A stretch of DNA of 43,711 nt, taken from assembly GCA_029777335.1 (NCBI GenBank), contig JAKOSN010000275.1, positions 1 to 43,711 on the forward strand, read 5' to 3'. How positions within the stretch are numbered: the stretch's first letter is position 1; the number at the start of each line of letters is the position of its first letter. Positions 27,046 through 36,271 of this stretch are shown here, piece after piece. A program made the translations under genes and the position numbers. Below the pieces are notes generated by a model. It did not search any database and was not told where the DNA came from. It worked only from the letters and a program-made list of their open reading frames with translations. This DNA is from Planctomycetota bacterium. Lineage in GTDB: Bacteria > Planctomycetota > Planctomycetia > Gemmatales > Gemmataceae.

Positions 27046-28281
27046 TCAGGTCGAGATTGTGTGCCCGCTCCGATCACACCACGGGTTGTTCCCCCCGAGG
27101 AGTTCGTACATCCCCTCAGTTACCCAGTCGTAGACGAGATCGCCATAACCGCAGGGGTAGAGGGCGTTGTGCGGGCCAGACTCCGGGTCGAGCGTCCCCC
27201 AACGGCCTGAGACATCCTCCGACAACCGCGCGGGGGTCCAGTAGAAATCAAAGCTTTTCACGTGGATCATCGCGGGGATAAAGCCGATTTTTTGCCGCAG
27301 ATAGGCGTTGCGAACGTCCAGCCTTCGCTTCTGAAACGTTGGCTGGTCCTCGCCCTCCTCCTGAGGGACGATTGCGACCTGTGGGGGAATTTTACAGCGA
27401 AACCGTTCGGCGCGAGGGGTGCCATCCGGATCGAACGCGATCCCCTCGGCGGTCGTGCTTTCCACCCCACAGGAGAGGAAAAGCTGGGTGCCATCAGGGA
27501 GTCGACCGACCAGGAAGCACTCCTCGTCGAAGTCCGCCGCGAGCGGGAACAGTTCTTTGGTGACGATCTGGAGAGAACCGATCGGACGCCCGGCCGCCTC
27601 GTTGATCGCCTCGACCCAGGTGGGGTGCTCGTCATACCTGGCGACCAGGTGAAGATTCCGTAAACCGGGCCACGCGGTTCCCTGAGCGAAGATGCGGCCC
27701 TGTTCGAGATTGTCATCACACCAACATACCACGCGTTCCACGGCGCTCAAATGCCGCGAGGACGCAACGGCGCGAGCGTCGCTATCGGCGTACCAGCAGG
27801 GGAACTCGATCTCGCGAATCCCGCGCAGCCATTCGCATTGTGCCAGTCGTTGGCCCCAACCGTTGAGCCGAAAGAGAACCAGTTTGCGCAAGAACGGATA
27901 ACGCTGGCGCAAACGCTCCCCCTCGCGAAGAAAGGCCTGCACCGGGAGGAGCAGCGTATCGACGAATCCACGTCGCCAGCAGGGCGTAATCCCATGATGC
28001 GGTCCGGCCATCTCGTCCAGCCACTCTTCTTCCGCTTCTCGCAGAGGACGGAGTAACTCCTGAACGCGATCTCGCTGGGCATTGATGACTCGGTCGTCGA
28101 ACCGCTCCCAAACAGGGTCGAGCCGGCATTGTAAGCGGATCAACTCGGCCTGCTCCCGAGGGAAATCCATCGTCCCCGAGTTTTCCTCCAACCAGTCGGC
28201 GAACACCAGGCGTGGGGTATCATCGTCTGGGGTTGCGCCAATCGCGGCCAGCAACGCTCTTTCGGCTGTTTCGGGGTTCAT
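27046..28281 (-). CDS. TIGR02996 domain protein
   Basis: The 411-residue protein from ATG 28281 starts ERALLAAIGATPDDDTPRLVFADWLEEN followed by AELIRLQCRL, the hallmark TIGR02996 domain that is highly expanded in Gemmata-like planctomycetes. The rest (residues about 60-411) lacks obvious leucine-rich repeats and is not recognised; it is rich in Trp, Arg and acidic residues. An upstream extension to 28530 overlaps the racemase gene and has unnatural composition, so it is left out. No good Shine-Dalgarno precedes 28281. The function of the domain is unknown; it often sits at the N-terminus of proteins that carry repeats. Confidence 0.75.
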   Translation of the reverse strand: MNPETAERALLAAIGATPDDDTPRLVFADWLEENSGTMDFPREQAELIRLQCRLDPVWERFDDRVINAQRDRVQELLRPLREAEEEWLDEMAGPHHGITPCWRRGFVDTLLLPVQAFLREGERLRQRYPFLRKLVLFRLNGWGQRLAQCEWLRGIREIEFPCWYADSDARAVASSRHLSAVERVVCWCDDNLEQGRIFAQGTAWPGLRNLHLVARYDEHPTWVEAINEAAGRPIGSLQIVTKELFPLAADFDEECFLVGRLPDGTQLFLSCGVESTTAEGIAFDPDGTPRAERFRCKIPPQVAIVPQEEGEDQPTFQKRRLDVRNAYLRQKIGFIPAMIHVKSFDFYWTPARLSEDVSGRWGTLDPESGPHNALYPCGYGDLVYDWVTEGMYELLGGNNPWCDRSGHTIST

Positions 28282-28420
28282 CAACTTGTGATCTCCGCAC
28301 CGCGGCCCGAATTTCAAGGAGGAACTCCTTGCTGCGATTCTCGCGAATGGCAATCGCCAGGGCACTCTCCAGCAGAAAGACTTTGTGGCTCCCGCGCACG
28401 CGGCTGTCCGTGTGATCCAT
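28220..28420 (-). CDS. Candidate small overlapping ORF, function unknown
   Basis: A 66-codon frame starts six bases after the racemase stop (28427) and overlaps the first 62 bases of the TIGR02996 gene in another frame. The first 45 residues look protein-like (GSHKVFLLESALAIAIREN, EFLLEIRAAVRR), with strong GC bias at third positions. The last 20 residues overlap the next gene and may be chance. There is no clear Shine-Dalgarno; reinitiation after the racemase stop would be needed. Unrecognised. Confidence 0.35.
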   Translation of the reverse strand: MDHTDSRVRGSHKVFLLESALAIAIRENRSKEFLLEIRAAVRRSQVDEPRNSRKSVAGRDWRNPRR

Positions 28421-28426
28421 CCGAGG

Positions 28427-29515
28427 TTAGACCGTAAACCGGCGCACGGCCTCCTCGTTCCACTCGACCCCGGAGCCAATGCTCTCGTCGAGCATCGCCA
28501 GGCCGTTCTCGACGCGCAAGGGGTTGGCAAGAAGCGGATTCCACCAGTCGGCGTACTCCAGCCAGTGCGCGGTCGGGGTACAAGACAGCAGATGGGCGCT
28601 CAACTCGGGCCAGAGATGGCTGGAGAGAGGAATATTTTTCGCCTGGGCGAGCGCCGCGGCTCGGAGCCAGCCCGTCACCCCGCCGATCTTCATCACATCG
28701 GGCATGACGAGGTCCGACGCCTGGGCGTCGAGGGAATGTTGCATGTCCAGTATCCCCCACCAGCTCTCGCCGCACTGAATGGGGGTTCGCACTTCGCGTG
28801 CAATCAGGGCATGGCCAGAGAAGTCATGCGCGCGTGTCGGTTCTTCCACCCAGGTGAGACCCTCATTGTCGAGAATGCGTACGCGTTCCACCGCCTCGGT
28901 TGGCGTGAGCGATTGGTTGTAGTCCACCATGAGGTGCACGTCGGCCCCAACGACCTTTCGCATGGCGCGCACCACGGCGACGTCTTCCTGCACCGTCGGA
29001 TAGCCGATCTTGGCCTTGATGCCTGTGAAGCCTCGCTTCACCCAGCGTTCGGCGGTCCTCGCACAACCGTCCACGCCATCGAACCCCACCGCGCCGTAGC
29101 AGCGCTGGGGCTTTGGAACCCCGCCGAGCAAGCGAACCAGGGGCAACTGGTGCACGCGCGCCAGGGCATCCCACAGGGCCATATCGAGGGCGGCCAGCGC
29201 CATGCCCACCAGGCCCTGGGTGCCAAGCAGGCAGAACCGTCGCGAGAGTTTTTGTTCGATCTCCACCGGCGCCAGCACTTCTCCCTTTACCAGCGCTTCG
29301 AGGGCGCGAAGGAACTCGGCGGTTGGTCGGAGGGCGGCGACCGTGTAGGTAAAGACCATTCCATGTCCGCTAACTCCGCTATCGGTGAGAACATCGGTCA
29401 ACACCAGCGGCGACTCGGTGACGACTCCGCTCGCCGTGCGATGCGGTTCCGTCATCGGCACGCGCACCGTCCGCACTCGAATCTCCTGAATCGTCGGCAC
29501 CGACTGCTTTGCCAT
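28427..29515 (-). CDS. Mandelate racemase-like enolase-superfamily enzyme
   Basis: The 362-residue protein carries the full mandelate racemase active-site set at a constant +3 offset to the Pseudomonas enzyme: Lys167 and Lys169 (GIKAKIG), metal ligands Asp198, Glu224 and Glu250 (MVDYN, VEEP, CGES), Asp273 (MPDVMKIGG), His300 (SSHLWPE) and Glu320. The paired Lys169/His300 bases are those used for racemisation of alpha-hydroxy acids, so mandelate racemase or a close sugar-acid dehydratase is plausible. AAGGAG is six bases upstream of ATG 29515, a strong Shine-Dalgarno. The gene has no signal peptide. It may be independently transcribed, as 340 bases separate it from the upstream cytochrome gene. 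Confidence 0.9.
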   Translation of the reverse strand: MAKQSVPTIQEIRVRTVRVPMTEPHRTASGVVTESPLVLTDVLTDSGVSGHGMVFTYTVAALRPTAEFLRALEALVKGEVLAPVEIEQKLSRRFCLLGTQGLVGMALAALDMALWDALARVHQLPLVRLLGGVPKPQRCYGAVGFDGVDGCARTAERWVKRGFTGIKAKIGYPTVQEDVAVVRAMRKVVGADVHLMVDYNQSLTPTEAVERVRILDNEGLTWVEEPTRAHDFSGHALIAREVRTPIQCGESWWGILDMQHSLDAQASDLVMPDVMKIGGVTGWLRAAALAQAKNIPLSSHLWPELSAHLLSCTPTAHWLEYADWWNPLLANPLRVENGLAMLDESIGSGVEWNEEAVRRFTV

Positions 29516-29855
29516 CGTCTGCTCCTTGCGGTTTTGCCGGGAGGGGCACGCGCACGCAAGCCACGGAAAAGCCGCTTCCAGAGTTGCTTCAGATCGGCGT
29601 GTTAAAGAGTGTCCTGCCTGATTGTCGCCCTGGCGCTGGCGGCGCCACTCCGCCAGATCATCGGGGTGGAGACGTTTTTCCTGGGCTTCCTGGCTCTGTC
29701 TGTCTCACGTCAACAAAACCGCTGAGCGGATTGCCAGGCGGCAGCGCATCCCACGATATCCGTCGCGGTGCCGAGGGACAACAGAAAAGCGTCGCAAGGC
29801 GGTGGTTGTTGCTCATCCACCGCGTGCGGGTCGACGTGCTTTGTCGGAGATGGCG
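29516..29855. other. 340-base intergenic region, no confident gene
   Basis: It lies between the racemase start and the WD40-cytochrome stop, both minus-strand genes. I see no RNA motif, no perfect hairpin and no clear promoter. The only coding hint is a plus-strand 38-codon frame at 29609-29725 with one transmembrane-like stretch. The region may hold the racemase promoter. Confidence 0.5.
29609..29725 (+). CDS. Doubtful 38-residue membrane peptide ORF
   Basis: The frame GTG...TGA would encode a hydrophobic peptide (SCLIVALALAAP, VETFFLGFLALSVS). There is no Shine-Dalgarno and the start is GTG, so this is weak. It is antisense to the surrounding transcription unit. Confidence 0.15.
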   Translation: MSCLIVALALAAPLRQIIGVETFFLGFLALSVSRQQNR

Positions 29856-31439
29856 TCACTTGCTGAATGTGGGGGCCGGAACGGTGGTTCCCTGCGCGAT
29901 CTTCAGGACCGCATCGGGGCGTGCCAGGGCTTTCCAGACCAGGGCGCGTGGCACGGCGTTTCCGCTCATGCGCCATTCGCCCTGTTCGATCACGCCCTTG
30001 CTGCCGCAGACGTATCCGGGCGGAGTCAGCGCCAGCCATTCACTCTGGTCGCCGTGCGCGGGAAGCGAAAGCAAGGTGAGGAGCGGACGGCCCTCGCCGG
30101 TGTGATACAGACGCACCAGGCCGTCGAAGGTGCCCGCGGCGACCAGTTTGCCATCGCCACGCAGCGCCACCGCGTACACCAGAGAACCTGTGGCGAGGGT
30201 CCGGAGAGGTGCTCCGGACCCTCCACTCCACAGGCGCACAGTCGCGTCGCCCCCCGCGGACGCGACCAGCTTTCCGTCCTGACTGAAACAGATCTCATGC
30301 ACCGCCACCCCATGGCCGCGTTGCACATTCACGCGTTCCCCGGTGCTCGCATTCCACCAGTACAGCCCGCTCTCGTACCCCGAGGAAACCACCTGTTTGC
30401 CCTCGGGCTGAACCGCGACCGCCAGCACATCCTGGTCCATTCCGCTCAGCGTGAAGCGACTCTTTCCACTGGCCGTCTCCACAATCTTCACGGTGCGATC
30501 CTTGCTCGCCGAGGCCAGCCACGTGCCATCGGGACTGTAGGCCACCGCATAGACAAAGTCAGAATGCCCCGTCAGACTGCGTTCGAGCTTGTGCGTGGCG
30601 ACATCCCACAGGCGCACTGTCTTGTCAAAGCTTGCCGACGCCAGTTGCTTGCCATCGGGGCGAAACGCGAGCGAGGCGACCACATCCTGATGCCCCGCCA
30701 GCGTACCCAGGAGTTTCCAGTCGCTCACCTGATACAGACGCAGATCGCCGCGCGCCGACGGCTGGCCACCACCCACCGCCAGCAGCTTGCCATCGGGGCT
30801 AAAACGCACATCGTTCACGGAGCCCAGCACGTTGGTCAATACCTTCACCGGCTGGATCGTTTGCAGATCCCAGATGGTGACACGCCCATAGCAGCCGGCA
30901 GCGAGCAACTTGCCGTCGGGGTTGAACGCGACGGCGGTGATCGGTGCCAGCGGTCCCACCTGGAGCATCAACTGGAGCGGCCCCGGTTTGCCCGGACCGA
31001 GAAGTCCGCTCGGCGGAGTGGCCAGAGTGGGCAGGCTCACTGGGAGCTTGCGCCGGGGAGTGGTCGGCGTGGCGACCGTGATGTCGGTCTCGGGCTGCTT
31101 CCCCTCGCGCGCCCCGGTTTCCAGCCAGCGGCGAAAGACGGCGATCTTCTCGGGAGCCAGCGCATCCGATCCTTGCGGCATGCGCCGATCTTCGTTGGTG
31201 GTGACCAGTCGATCAAGGAGCACACTGGCGCCCGGCTTGCCTGCACTCTTGACGACCGCCTGATAGGTGTCGAGGGCAAGCCCTCCCGAAACCTCCACCT
31301 CGCCCAGGTTCTTGGTGCTGTGGCAGTAGGTACAATGCTTGCGCAGCAGCGGTCGGAGATCCTGCCAGTAGGTGGGATCGGCAGCGCGCACGGACGCCCC
31401 GGCCAGACCGAGCAGCAGGCAACACAGCAGCGTGCGCAT
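29856..31439 (-). CDS. Secreted c-type cytochrome/WD40 beta-propeller protein
   Basis: The 527-residue protein has a signal peptide (LLCCLLLGLAGASVRAAD), one planctomycete-type cytochrome c domain with HCTYCHS (35-41) as a CxxCH heme motif, a Pro/Thr linker at about 120-155, and then six to seven WD40 repeats (ITAVAFNPDGKLLAAG, VWLWD-like SASFDKTVRLWDVATHK, SPDGTWLASASKDRTVKIV and so on). The heme group suggests electron transfer in the periplasm; the propeller likely binds a partner protein. It ends the secreted minus-strand cluster, 35 bases after the DUF1549/DUF1553 gene. Confidence 0.9.
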   Translation of the reverse strand: MRTLLCCLLLGLAGASVRAADPTYWQDLRPLLRKHCTYCHSTKNLGEVEVSGGLALDTYQAVVKSAGKPGASVLLDRLVTTNEDRRMPQGSDALAPEKIAVFRRWLETGAREGKQPETDITVATPTTPRRKLPVSLPTLATPPSGLLGPGKPGPLQLMLQVGPLAPITAVAFNPDGKLLAAGCYGRVTIWDLQTIQPVKVLTNVLGSVNDVRFSPDGKLLAVGGGQPSARGDLRLYQVSDWKLLGTLAGHQDVVASLAFRPDGKQLASASFDKTVRLWDVATHKLERSLTGHSDFVYAVAYSPDGTWLASASKDRTVKIVETASGKSRFTLSGMDQDVLAVAVQPEGKQVVSSGYESGLYWWNASTGERVNVQRGHGVAVHEICFSQDGKLVASAGGDATVRLWSGGSGAPLRTLATGSLVYAVALRGDGKLVAAGTFDGLVRLYHTGEGRPLLTLLSLPAHGDQSEWLALTPPGYVCGSKGVIEQGEWRMSGNAVPRALVWKALARPDAVLKIAQGTTVPAPTFSK

Positions 31440-31474
31440 GGCAGATCCTCGCCCTGTACCCCGAGGGCCGACGG

Positions 31475-33937
31475 TTAATGGTTGAACTGAAATTCCCGCG
31501 AATTTAGCAACACCCAGAGCAGATCGTTGATTCCCTCACGCACCGAGGGCGCCTTGCGGACCCACTCCTGGGCGCGACTGGTTTCCGCACTGGTGGGACG
31601 CCGGCACACGGTCGCCAGATACAGGTCTTCGATCACCTCGGGGAGGGGGGTTTTCTGCTTCAGATGCGTTTCCAGCCGCCCACTGGCAAGGGCCATCTTG
31701 CGATTGAGGAAATCGCCATTGAGCAAATGCAGCGCCTGGGCGATGTTGGGTTGCATCGAGCGCTCGCACTCACAGGTCACCTGGCGGGCCGGACGGCCGA
31801 AGACATCGAGCAGATAGGACCGCACCTTGGTATCGGGCAACTGAATCGCGCGCGTCCCCGGAGGCAGACCGGGATACTTCTCGCGCGTGCCGGTGGCATG
31901 ATCCAGTGCATCGGCGAGTTGCTCGGCCGTGAGCCGGCGCGCGGTGTATCGGGTGTGATGGATGTTGAGGGCGTCGGCCTGGTTGCCCGGGGAACTCTCG
32001 CAGGAAAGCTGATAGGCGCGCGAGTTCATGATCGTGCGCATCAGGTGCTTGATATCGAAGTGGTGCTCGGCAAAATCCTTCGCCAGTGCCTCGAGGAGTT
32101 CGGGGTTGCTGGCGGGGTTGGTGGCGCGCATATCGTCAATCGGTTCCACCAGCCCGCGACCCATGAAGTACGCCCAGAAGCGATTGGCGAAGTTGCGGGC
32201 AAAATACGGGTTCTCCTTCGCCGTCACCCAGTCTGCCAACTTGCGGCGACGATCAAAGGGATCGTCCATCTCCGGCCCATCGAGCGGACGTGGTTTCATC
32301 ACGGCGCCGGTGCGGGGATTCCTCTGTTCCCCCACATCACGGAGATAGACCACCGACTCCCGCACAAAGATGCCAAATTCCTGGCTATTCTTCACTCCCA
32401 GCCGAACGAAGAACGCCGCCAGGCCATAGTAATCGTCCTGGCTCCACTTCTCGAAGGGGTGGTGATGGCACTTGGCACATTGCATGCGCACCCCAAGGAA
32501 CAACTGAGCCGTGGTCTCCGCCTGATCGGTGGCGGTGCGGGAGAGGCGATAGTAATTCGCCGGGCCCTCGGTAAAGGTGCTCCCCTCGGCAGTGATCAGC
32601 TCGCGCACCATACGATCGAGCGGAGTGTTCTCGCGCAGGGCGGCCCGCACCCAGTTGTGGAAACTCCACATCCCCTTGTCGTTCAGGGCATCGCGATCAA
32701 TGCGGAGCAGATCGCCCCATTTGAGCGCCCAGAAATCGACGAACTCCGGCCTATCGAGGACTTTTTCGATCGCTTTTTTGCGCTTCTCGGGACTTCGATC
32801 GGCGAGAAACGCCTTGATCTCCGCGGGATCGGGGAGCGTCCCGATCGTGTCGAGGTAGATCCGGCGCAGGAAGACCTCGTCGCTACACAATTCGGAGGGA
32901 ACCAACCCAAGATCCTGCCACTTCACCTTCAGCTTTGCATCGATGAAGTTGTTCGCCGGGAAGTCGAGCGGTTTGTCGAGGTGAGCGTAGGGGAGCGTGA
33001 TCTGCACCACGGTCGCCTGCCCGCAGAAGCGAATCATGATGTGCGTTTCGCCGCGACCGTGTGCGGTCACCAGCCCCGTGGGAGTGATGCTGGCCACGCT
33101 GTCGTTGAGGGCGTCATACTGGGCGAGCGCGGTTACATCGACGGTACGCCCATCGCTCCAGGTTGCCTGGACCACGATCTGTTGCTCCTCGCCCGGCACC
33201 ATCACCCGGCGCGACGGCGAAACCTGAAGCCCCGTTACCTCGGGATCGCGTGTCGTGGGCGCCGGGGCGCCATCTTCCAGCCAGCGTTTCAGGATCGCAT
33301 AGTCGGCAGAGTTCGCCTTCAGCCGTTCCCCGCCGCCATGCTCCATCGTCCCCACGGGCTTTTGCAGCAGGATGCTGCGCTCGGGATCGGCCATGACAAT
33401 ACGGCGTCCCTCGGCACTCTGAACGATCTGGGGATGATCAAAGAGCGGATCGTAACCGAGCAGACTGAGCCGAAAACCGCCCCGCCCCGCCGCCGCCCCA
33501 TGACAGGCACCCTGGTTGCACCCCGCCTTGGTGAGCACGGGGATCACCTCGCGCGTGAAGTCAACCGGCACATCCTTGCTGGCTCCCCGCACCGTAACGG
33601 GGAGGGTCGCCTTCTGCCCACCGACCTCGATGGCGAGATTGACTTTCCCATCACCGCTGGCGCGCACAACTCCTGTGGCATCAACCGTGGCAATCGTCGC
33701 ATCGCTGCTGCTGTATTTCGCCTGGCGGGTCAGATCCCACTGACGCCCCTCGGCGTAATGTCCGAGCACCACCACACGTTGCGTCGCCCGTGGTCCGTCC
33801 AGCTGAATCGTTGCCGGGAGGACCTCCAGGGCGCGCAGGGGACTCGACGGAGGAGTGGCTCGATCCGCCGCGGGCAGAGCGACCACGCCCGACAGGACCG
33901 TCAGCACCGCAAGGAAGGAGGGCCGAATCAACTTCAT
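31475..33937 (-). CDS. BIG2/DUF1549/DUF1553 secreted planctomycete cytochrome-like protein
   Basis: From ATG 33937 the protein has 820 residues, with a signal peptide to ALPAAD. In order: a BIG2-type Ig-like domain (about 35-115), a cytochrome-like region with CNQGACHG (140-147; a CX4CH spacing rather than CxxCH), a second BIG2 domain (about 235-315), DUF1549 (about 330-540, with CAKCHHHPFEKW at 487-498) and DUF1553 (about 560-810, with FANRFWAYFMGRGLVEP and NSREFQ at the end). These proteins are abundant in planctomycetes; proposed roles are in polymer or sulfate-ester metabolism, but function is unproven. A start four codons upstream (33949) is possible. It is followed by the WD40-cytochrome gene after 35 bases. 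Confidence 0.92.
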   Translation of the reverse strand: MKLIRPSFLAVLTVLSGVVALPAADRATPPSSPLRALEVLPATIQLDGPRATQRVVVLGHYAEGRQWDLTRQAKYSSSDATIATVDATGVVRASGDGKVNLAIEVGGQKATLPVTVRGASKDVPVDFTREVIPVLTKAGCNQGACHGAAAGRGGFRLSLLGYDPLFDHPQIVQSAEGRRIVMADPERSILLQKPVGTMEHGGGERLKANSADYAILKRWLEDGAPAPTTRDPEVTGLQVSPSRRVMVPGEEQQIVVQATWSDGRTVDVTALAQYDALNDSVASITPTGLVTAHGRGETHIMIRFCGQATVVQITLPYAHLDKPLDFPANNFIDAKLKVKWQDLGLVPSELCSDEVFLRRIYLDTIGTLPDPAEIKAFLADRSPEKRKKAIEKVLDRPEFVDFWALKWGDLLRIDRDALNDKGMWSFHNWVRAALRENTPLDRMVRELITAEGSTFTEGPANYYRLSRTATDQAETTAQLFLGVRMQCAKCHHHPFEKWSQDDYYGLAAFFVRLGVKNSQEFGIFVRESVVYLRDVGEQRNPRTGAVMKPRPLDGPEMDDPFDRRRKLADWVTAKENPYFARNFANRFWAYFMGRGLVEPIDDMRATNPASNPELLEALAKDFAEHHFDIKHLMRTIMNSRAYQLSCESSPGNQADALNIHHTRYTARRLTAEQLADALDHATGTREKYPGLPPGTRAIQLPDTKVRSYLLDVFGRPARQVTCECERSMQPNIAQALHLLNGDFLNRKMALASGRLETHLKQKTPLPEVIEDLYLATVCRRPTSAETSRAQEWVRKAPSVREGINDLLWVLLNSREFQFNH

Positions 33938-34163
33938 GGCAGCACCCATCCAGCGAGGGAGGGAGAAGATCTCAGGCAGGTTGAAAGTACAGGCAGGGGC
34001 GAAGGGGGATGGAGGTCAGGGAGGTCCCCCGGTTCGCATTCTTGTTGTAGCATGATCAAACGTCGCGCTCTCGTCAAGCAAAAGGTGAAAATTCTCACCA
34101 AATGCGAGGCGCGCCTCCTGGACAACGCCCCTCGTGGTTCGCTGAGCGAGCGGGCCAATCGCC

Positions 34164-36236
34164 TCACGGCTTGCGCGGCAGCCACTGGACCGCATCGATG
34201 ATCACATGGCCATCGGCGTCGCGGTTGCTGATCTCCACCGAACCCTGCGTCCCCTTCTCGAAGCGAAACACCCCGAGCGATACAAAAGCGCCGTCGAGCG
34301 GAGGCTTCTTGCGCTGGTTGATGGTGATCGTGGTTTTGCCCTCGGCGTGCACGATCGTCACCGGCACGCGCGTCGAGCGATTGCTGGCTGGCGAATAGGA
34401 CACCCGCACCTCGTACTTGCCGGCCTGAGGCAGATTCGGTGTGTAACGCGCCCATTGCTTGCCTCGATCCGTGGCACCGTCGTGGCGATAACCCTGGTTC
34501 ACATACGGCGCCAGAGAACTGCTCACACTCTCAAATCCCTGGCGTTTGGCGTCGTCGTCATCAACCACGATCCCCGCGAGTTTGCTGCTTGTCAGCGCCC
34601 CGGGACGCACCGGCACTTTTGCCTCCAGCACCTGTCTATCGGCGAGGAGTTGCTTGCGCAGTTTGGTGTAATCGACCTGCTGGACCGACACGCCCTCGTC
34701 CAGCGCCAGCACCGCCGCCGTCGCGGCACTTTGCCCCAGGATCAGGAACACCGGCTCCATGCGCACCGAGCCATAGGCGATGTGCGAACACGCCAGACAC
34801 ACCGGCACCAGCAGATTCGGACATTCCCCCTTCTTCGGGATGATCGAGAGATAACTGATCATGTACGGTCCGCCCGGACTGACCTGGATATCGCCCTCGT
34901 TCTGCACAGTTCCTTCGGGAGTGACATAACGCAGACAGTTGTGCGAATCCATGTTGTACGAACCCATGCCGATCGATTGCGGCGTCTGGCGTTTGCGGCG
35001 ACAATCCAGTTCGGTCAGAACATAATCGCTCACCAGGCGGCGCGCCTCGCGCACATAGATCTGGTGCGGCCAGTTGCCGTTCTCGGTGAACTCGTCCTTC
35101 GCCAGCCCCCAGTGGCTCATCTGGTCGCGAATCTTCTGCGGCACCCGTTTGTGATGGGTCAGCGTCCACATCAACCCCTGTTGGTAGGACACATGCGCCT
35201 TGAGGATCTGCTCACGCTCAGCATAACTGGCCTCGGGATACTTGTAGTTCGCTCCGATGAAATCCGTACTCACCGCGCAGTTGTTGTTGGTATCGGTCTT
35301 GCCGTTGGGCATACGATCGATCTTCATCGGCAAGCGCAGATCGCCCGCCTCGAAGTTGCGCAACAGCAACTCGTAGAGTTTCTCGTCGTAATCCGCCGGT
35401 TTGGGGAAGGGAACACGATTGGCTGGGACATCGCTCATGCACAGCCGGTAGCAGTACGCCTGCACGCGCTCATCGGCTTCCCCCTCGGCCGGGATGGGCC
35501 CTCGCTCGATGAGCGGCAACAAGCCACTTTTGGGATCGCCTGGGTTGACATACGGATCGACCTTCACCACAAAGCGATGATTGTGCTGATTCAGCCGGCG
35601 CTGCACGCCGTTGAGCGATTCGCCATACTGCTTGTTCGCCTCGCGGCCAACGGTATAGCTCACGCCGGCGCTCGCCATCAGATCCCCCTCGTAGGTGGCA
35701 TCGAGGAAGATCTTGCCCGGGAACACCTTCCCCGACTCCATGACCAGCGCGGTCAGTCGTTTGCCCTCTTTTTTCAGGCCGCGCGCAGGGGTGCGCTCCA
35801 GCCGTTCGCCGAGTACGACCTCGACCTTGTGCTCGGCCAGCATGGCGCGCAGAATCGCCTCGGCGACGTGCGGCTCAAAGGTCCACATGGCATCATCGCC
35901 CGGACGATAAAGGCGATACTGCTCGGGTTTCTCGTGTTTCCACGCCGCGGGTTGATCGTAGTGCTTCTTCACGCGCTGATAGAACTCGCGCGCGATGCCG
36001 CCAATCACTTCCTTGTTCCCCGAGTCGGTCCAGCCCAGCCCGCCCGCGGTGAGTCCGCCCAGGTGTTTCCCCGGTTCAACCAGGACGACCGATTTCTTCA
36101 TGCGCGCCACCTGGATGGCAGCACTGACTCCGGCGGAGGTTCCGCCATAGATAACCACGTCGTGTTCCTGCGGGGCAGCCTCGGCCAGGTTCGCCAGGGA
36201 CATCACCAGCACCGCTCCCATCCAGCCACGCATCAT
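34164..36236 (-). CDS. Secreted FAD-dependent oxidoreductase with C-terminal golvesin-like domain
   Basis: The 690-residue protein from ATG 36236 (AAGGAG six bases upstream) has a signal peptide (MGAVLVMSLANLAEAAPQ) and the dinucleotide-binding fold VVIYGGTSAGVSAAIQVA with EPGKHLGGLTAGGLGW (PF12831 type). SHIAYGSVRMEPVFLILGQSAATAAVLAL ends the FAD part near 515-545. Residues about 556-690 form a beta-rich golvesin/xanthan-lyase-type domain ending DADGHVIIDAVQWLP. Such a domain is often carbohydrate-binding or adhesive, so action on a polymer outside the cytoplasm is possible. The substrate is unknown. The frame is open further upstream to 36653, but that overlaps the neighbouring gene. It lies between the amidohydrolase and DUF1549 genes, with 226 bases on its 3' side. 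Confidence 0.9.
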   Translation of the reverse strand: MMRGWMGAVLVMSLANLAEAAPQEHDVVIYGGTSAGVSAAIQVARMKKSVVLVEPGKHLGGLTAGGLGWTDSGNKEVIGGIAREFYQRVKKHYDQPAAWKHEKPEQYRLYRPGDDAMWTFEPHVAEAILRAMLAEHKVEVVLGERLERTPARGLKKEGKRLTALVMESGKVFPGKIFLDATYEGDLMASAGVSYTVGREANKQYGESLNGVQRRLNQHNHRFVVKVDPYVNPGDPKSGLLPLIERGPIPAEGEADERVQAYCYRLCMSDVPANRVPFPKPADYDEKLYELLLRNFEAGDLRLPMKIDRMPNGKTDTNNNCAVSTDFIGANYKYPEASYAEREQILKAHVSYQQGLMWTLTHHKRVPQKIRDQMSHWGLAKDEFTENGNWPHQIYVREARRLVSDYVLTELDCRRKRQTPQSIGMGSYNMDSHNCLRYVTPEGTVQNEGDIQVSPGGPYMISYLSIIPKKGECPNLLVPVCLACSHIAYGSVRMEPVFLILGQSAATAAVLALDEGVSVQQVDYTKLRKQLLADRQVLEAKVPVRPGALTSSKLAGIVVDDDDAKRQGFESVSSSLAPYVNQGYRHDGATDRGKQWARYTPNLPQAGKYEVRVSYSPASNRSTRVPVTIVHAEGKTTITINQRKKPPLDGAFVSLGVFRFEKGTQGSVEISNRDADGHVIIDAVQWLPRKP

Positions 36237-36271
36237 CACATGCTCCTTCTCATGGCGCTGCAGAGAGAACC

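Noticed and set aside
33950..34163. Search for a small gene or RNA between the FAD and DUF1549 genes
   Set aside because: Only a 5-bp hairpin (GGTGA/TCACC at about 34085) was seen, too weak to call a terminator or RNA.
31664..34201. 845-codon plus-strand frame
   Set aside because: It is the antisense shadow of the DUF1549/DUF1553 gene, whose minus-strand product has clear domains.
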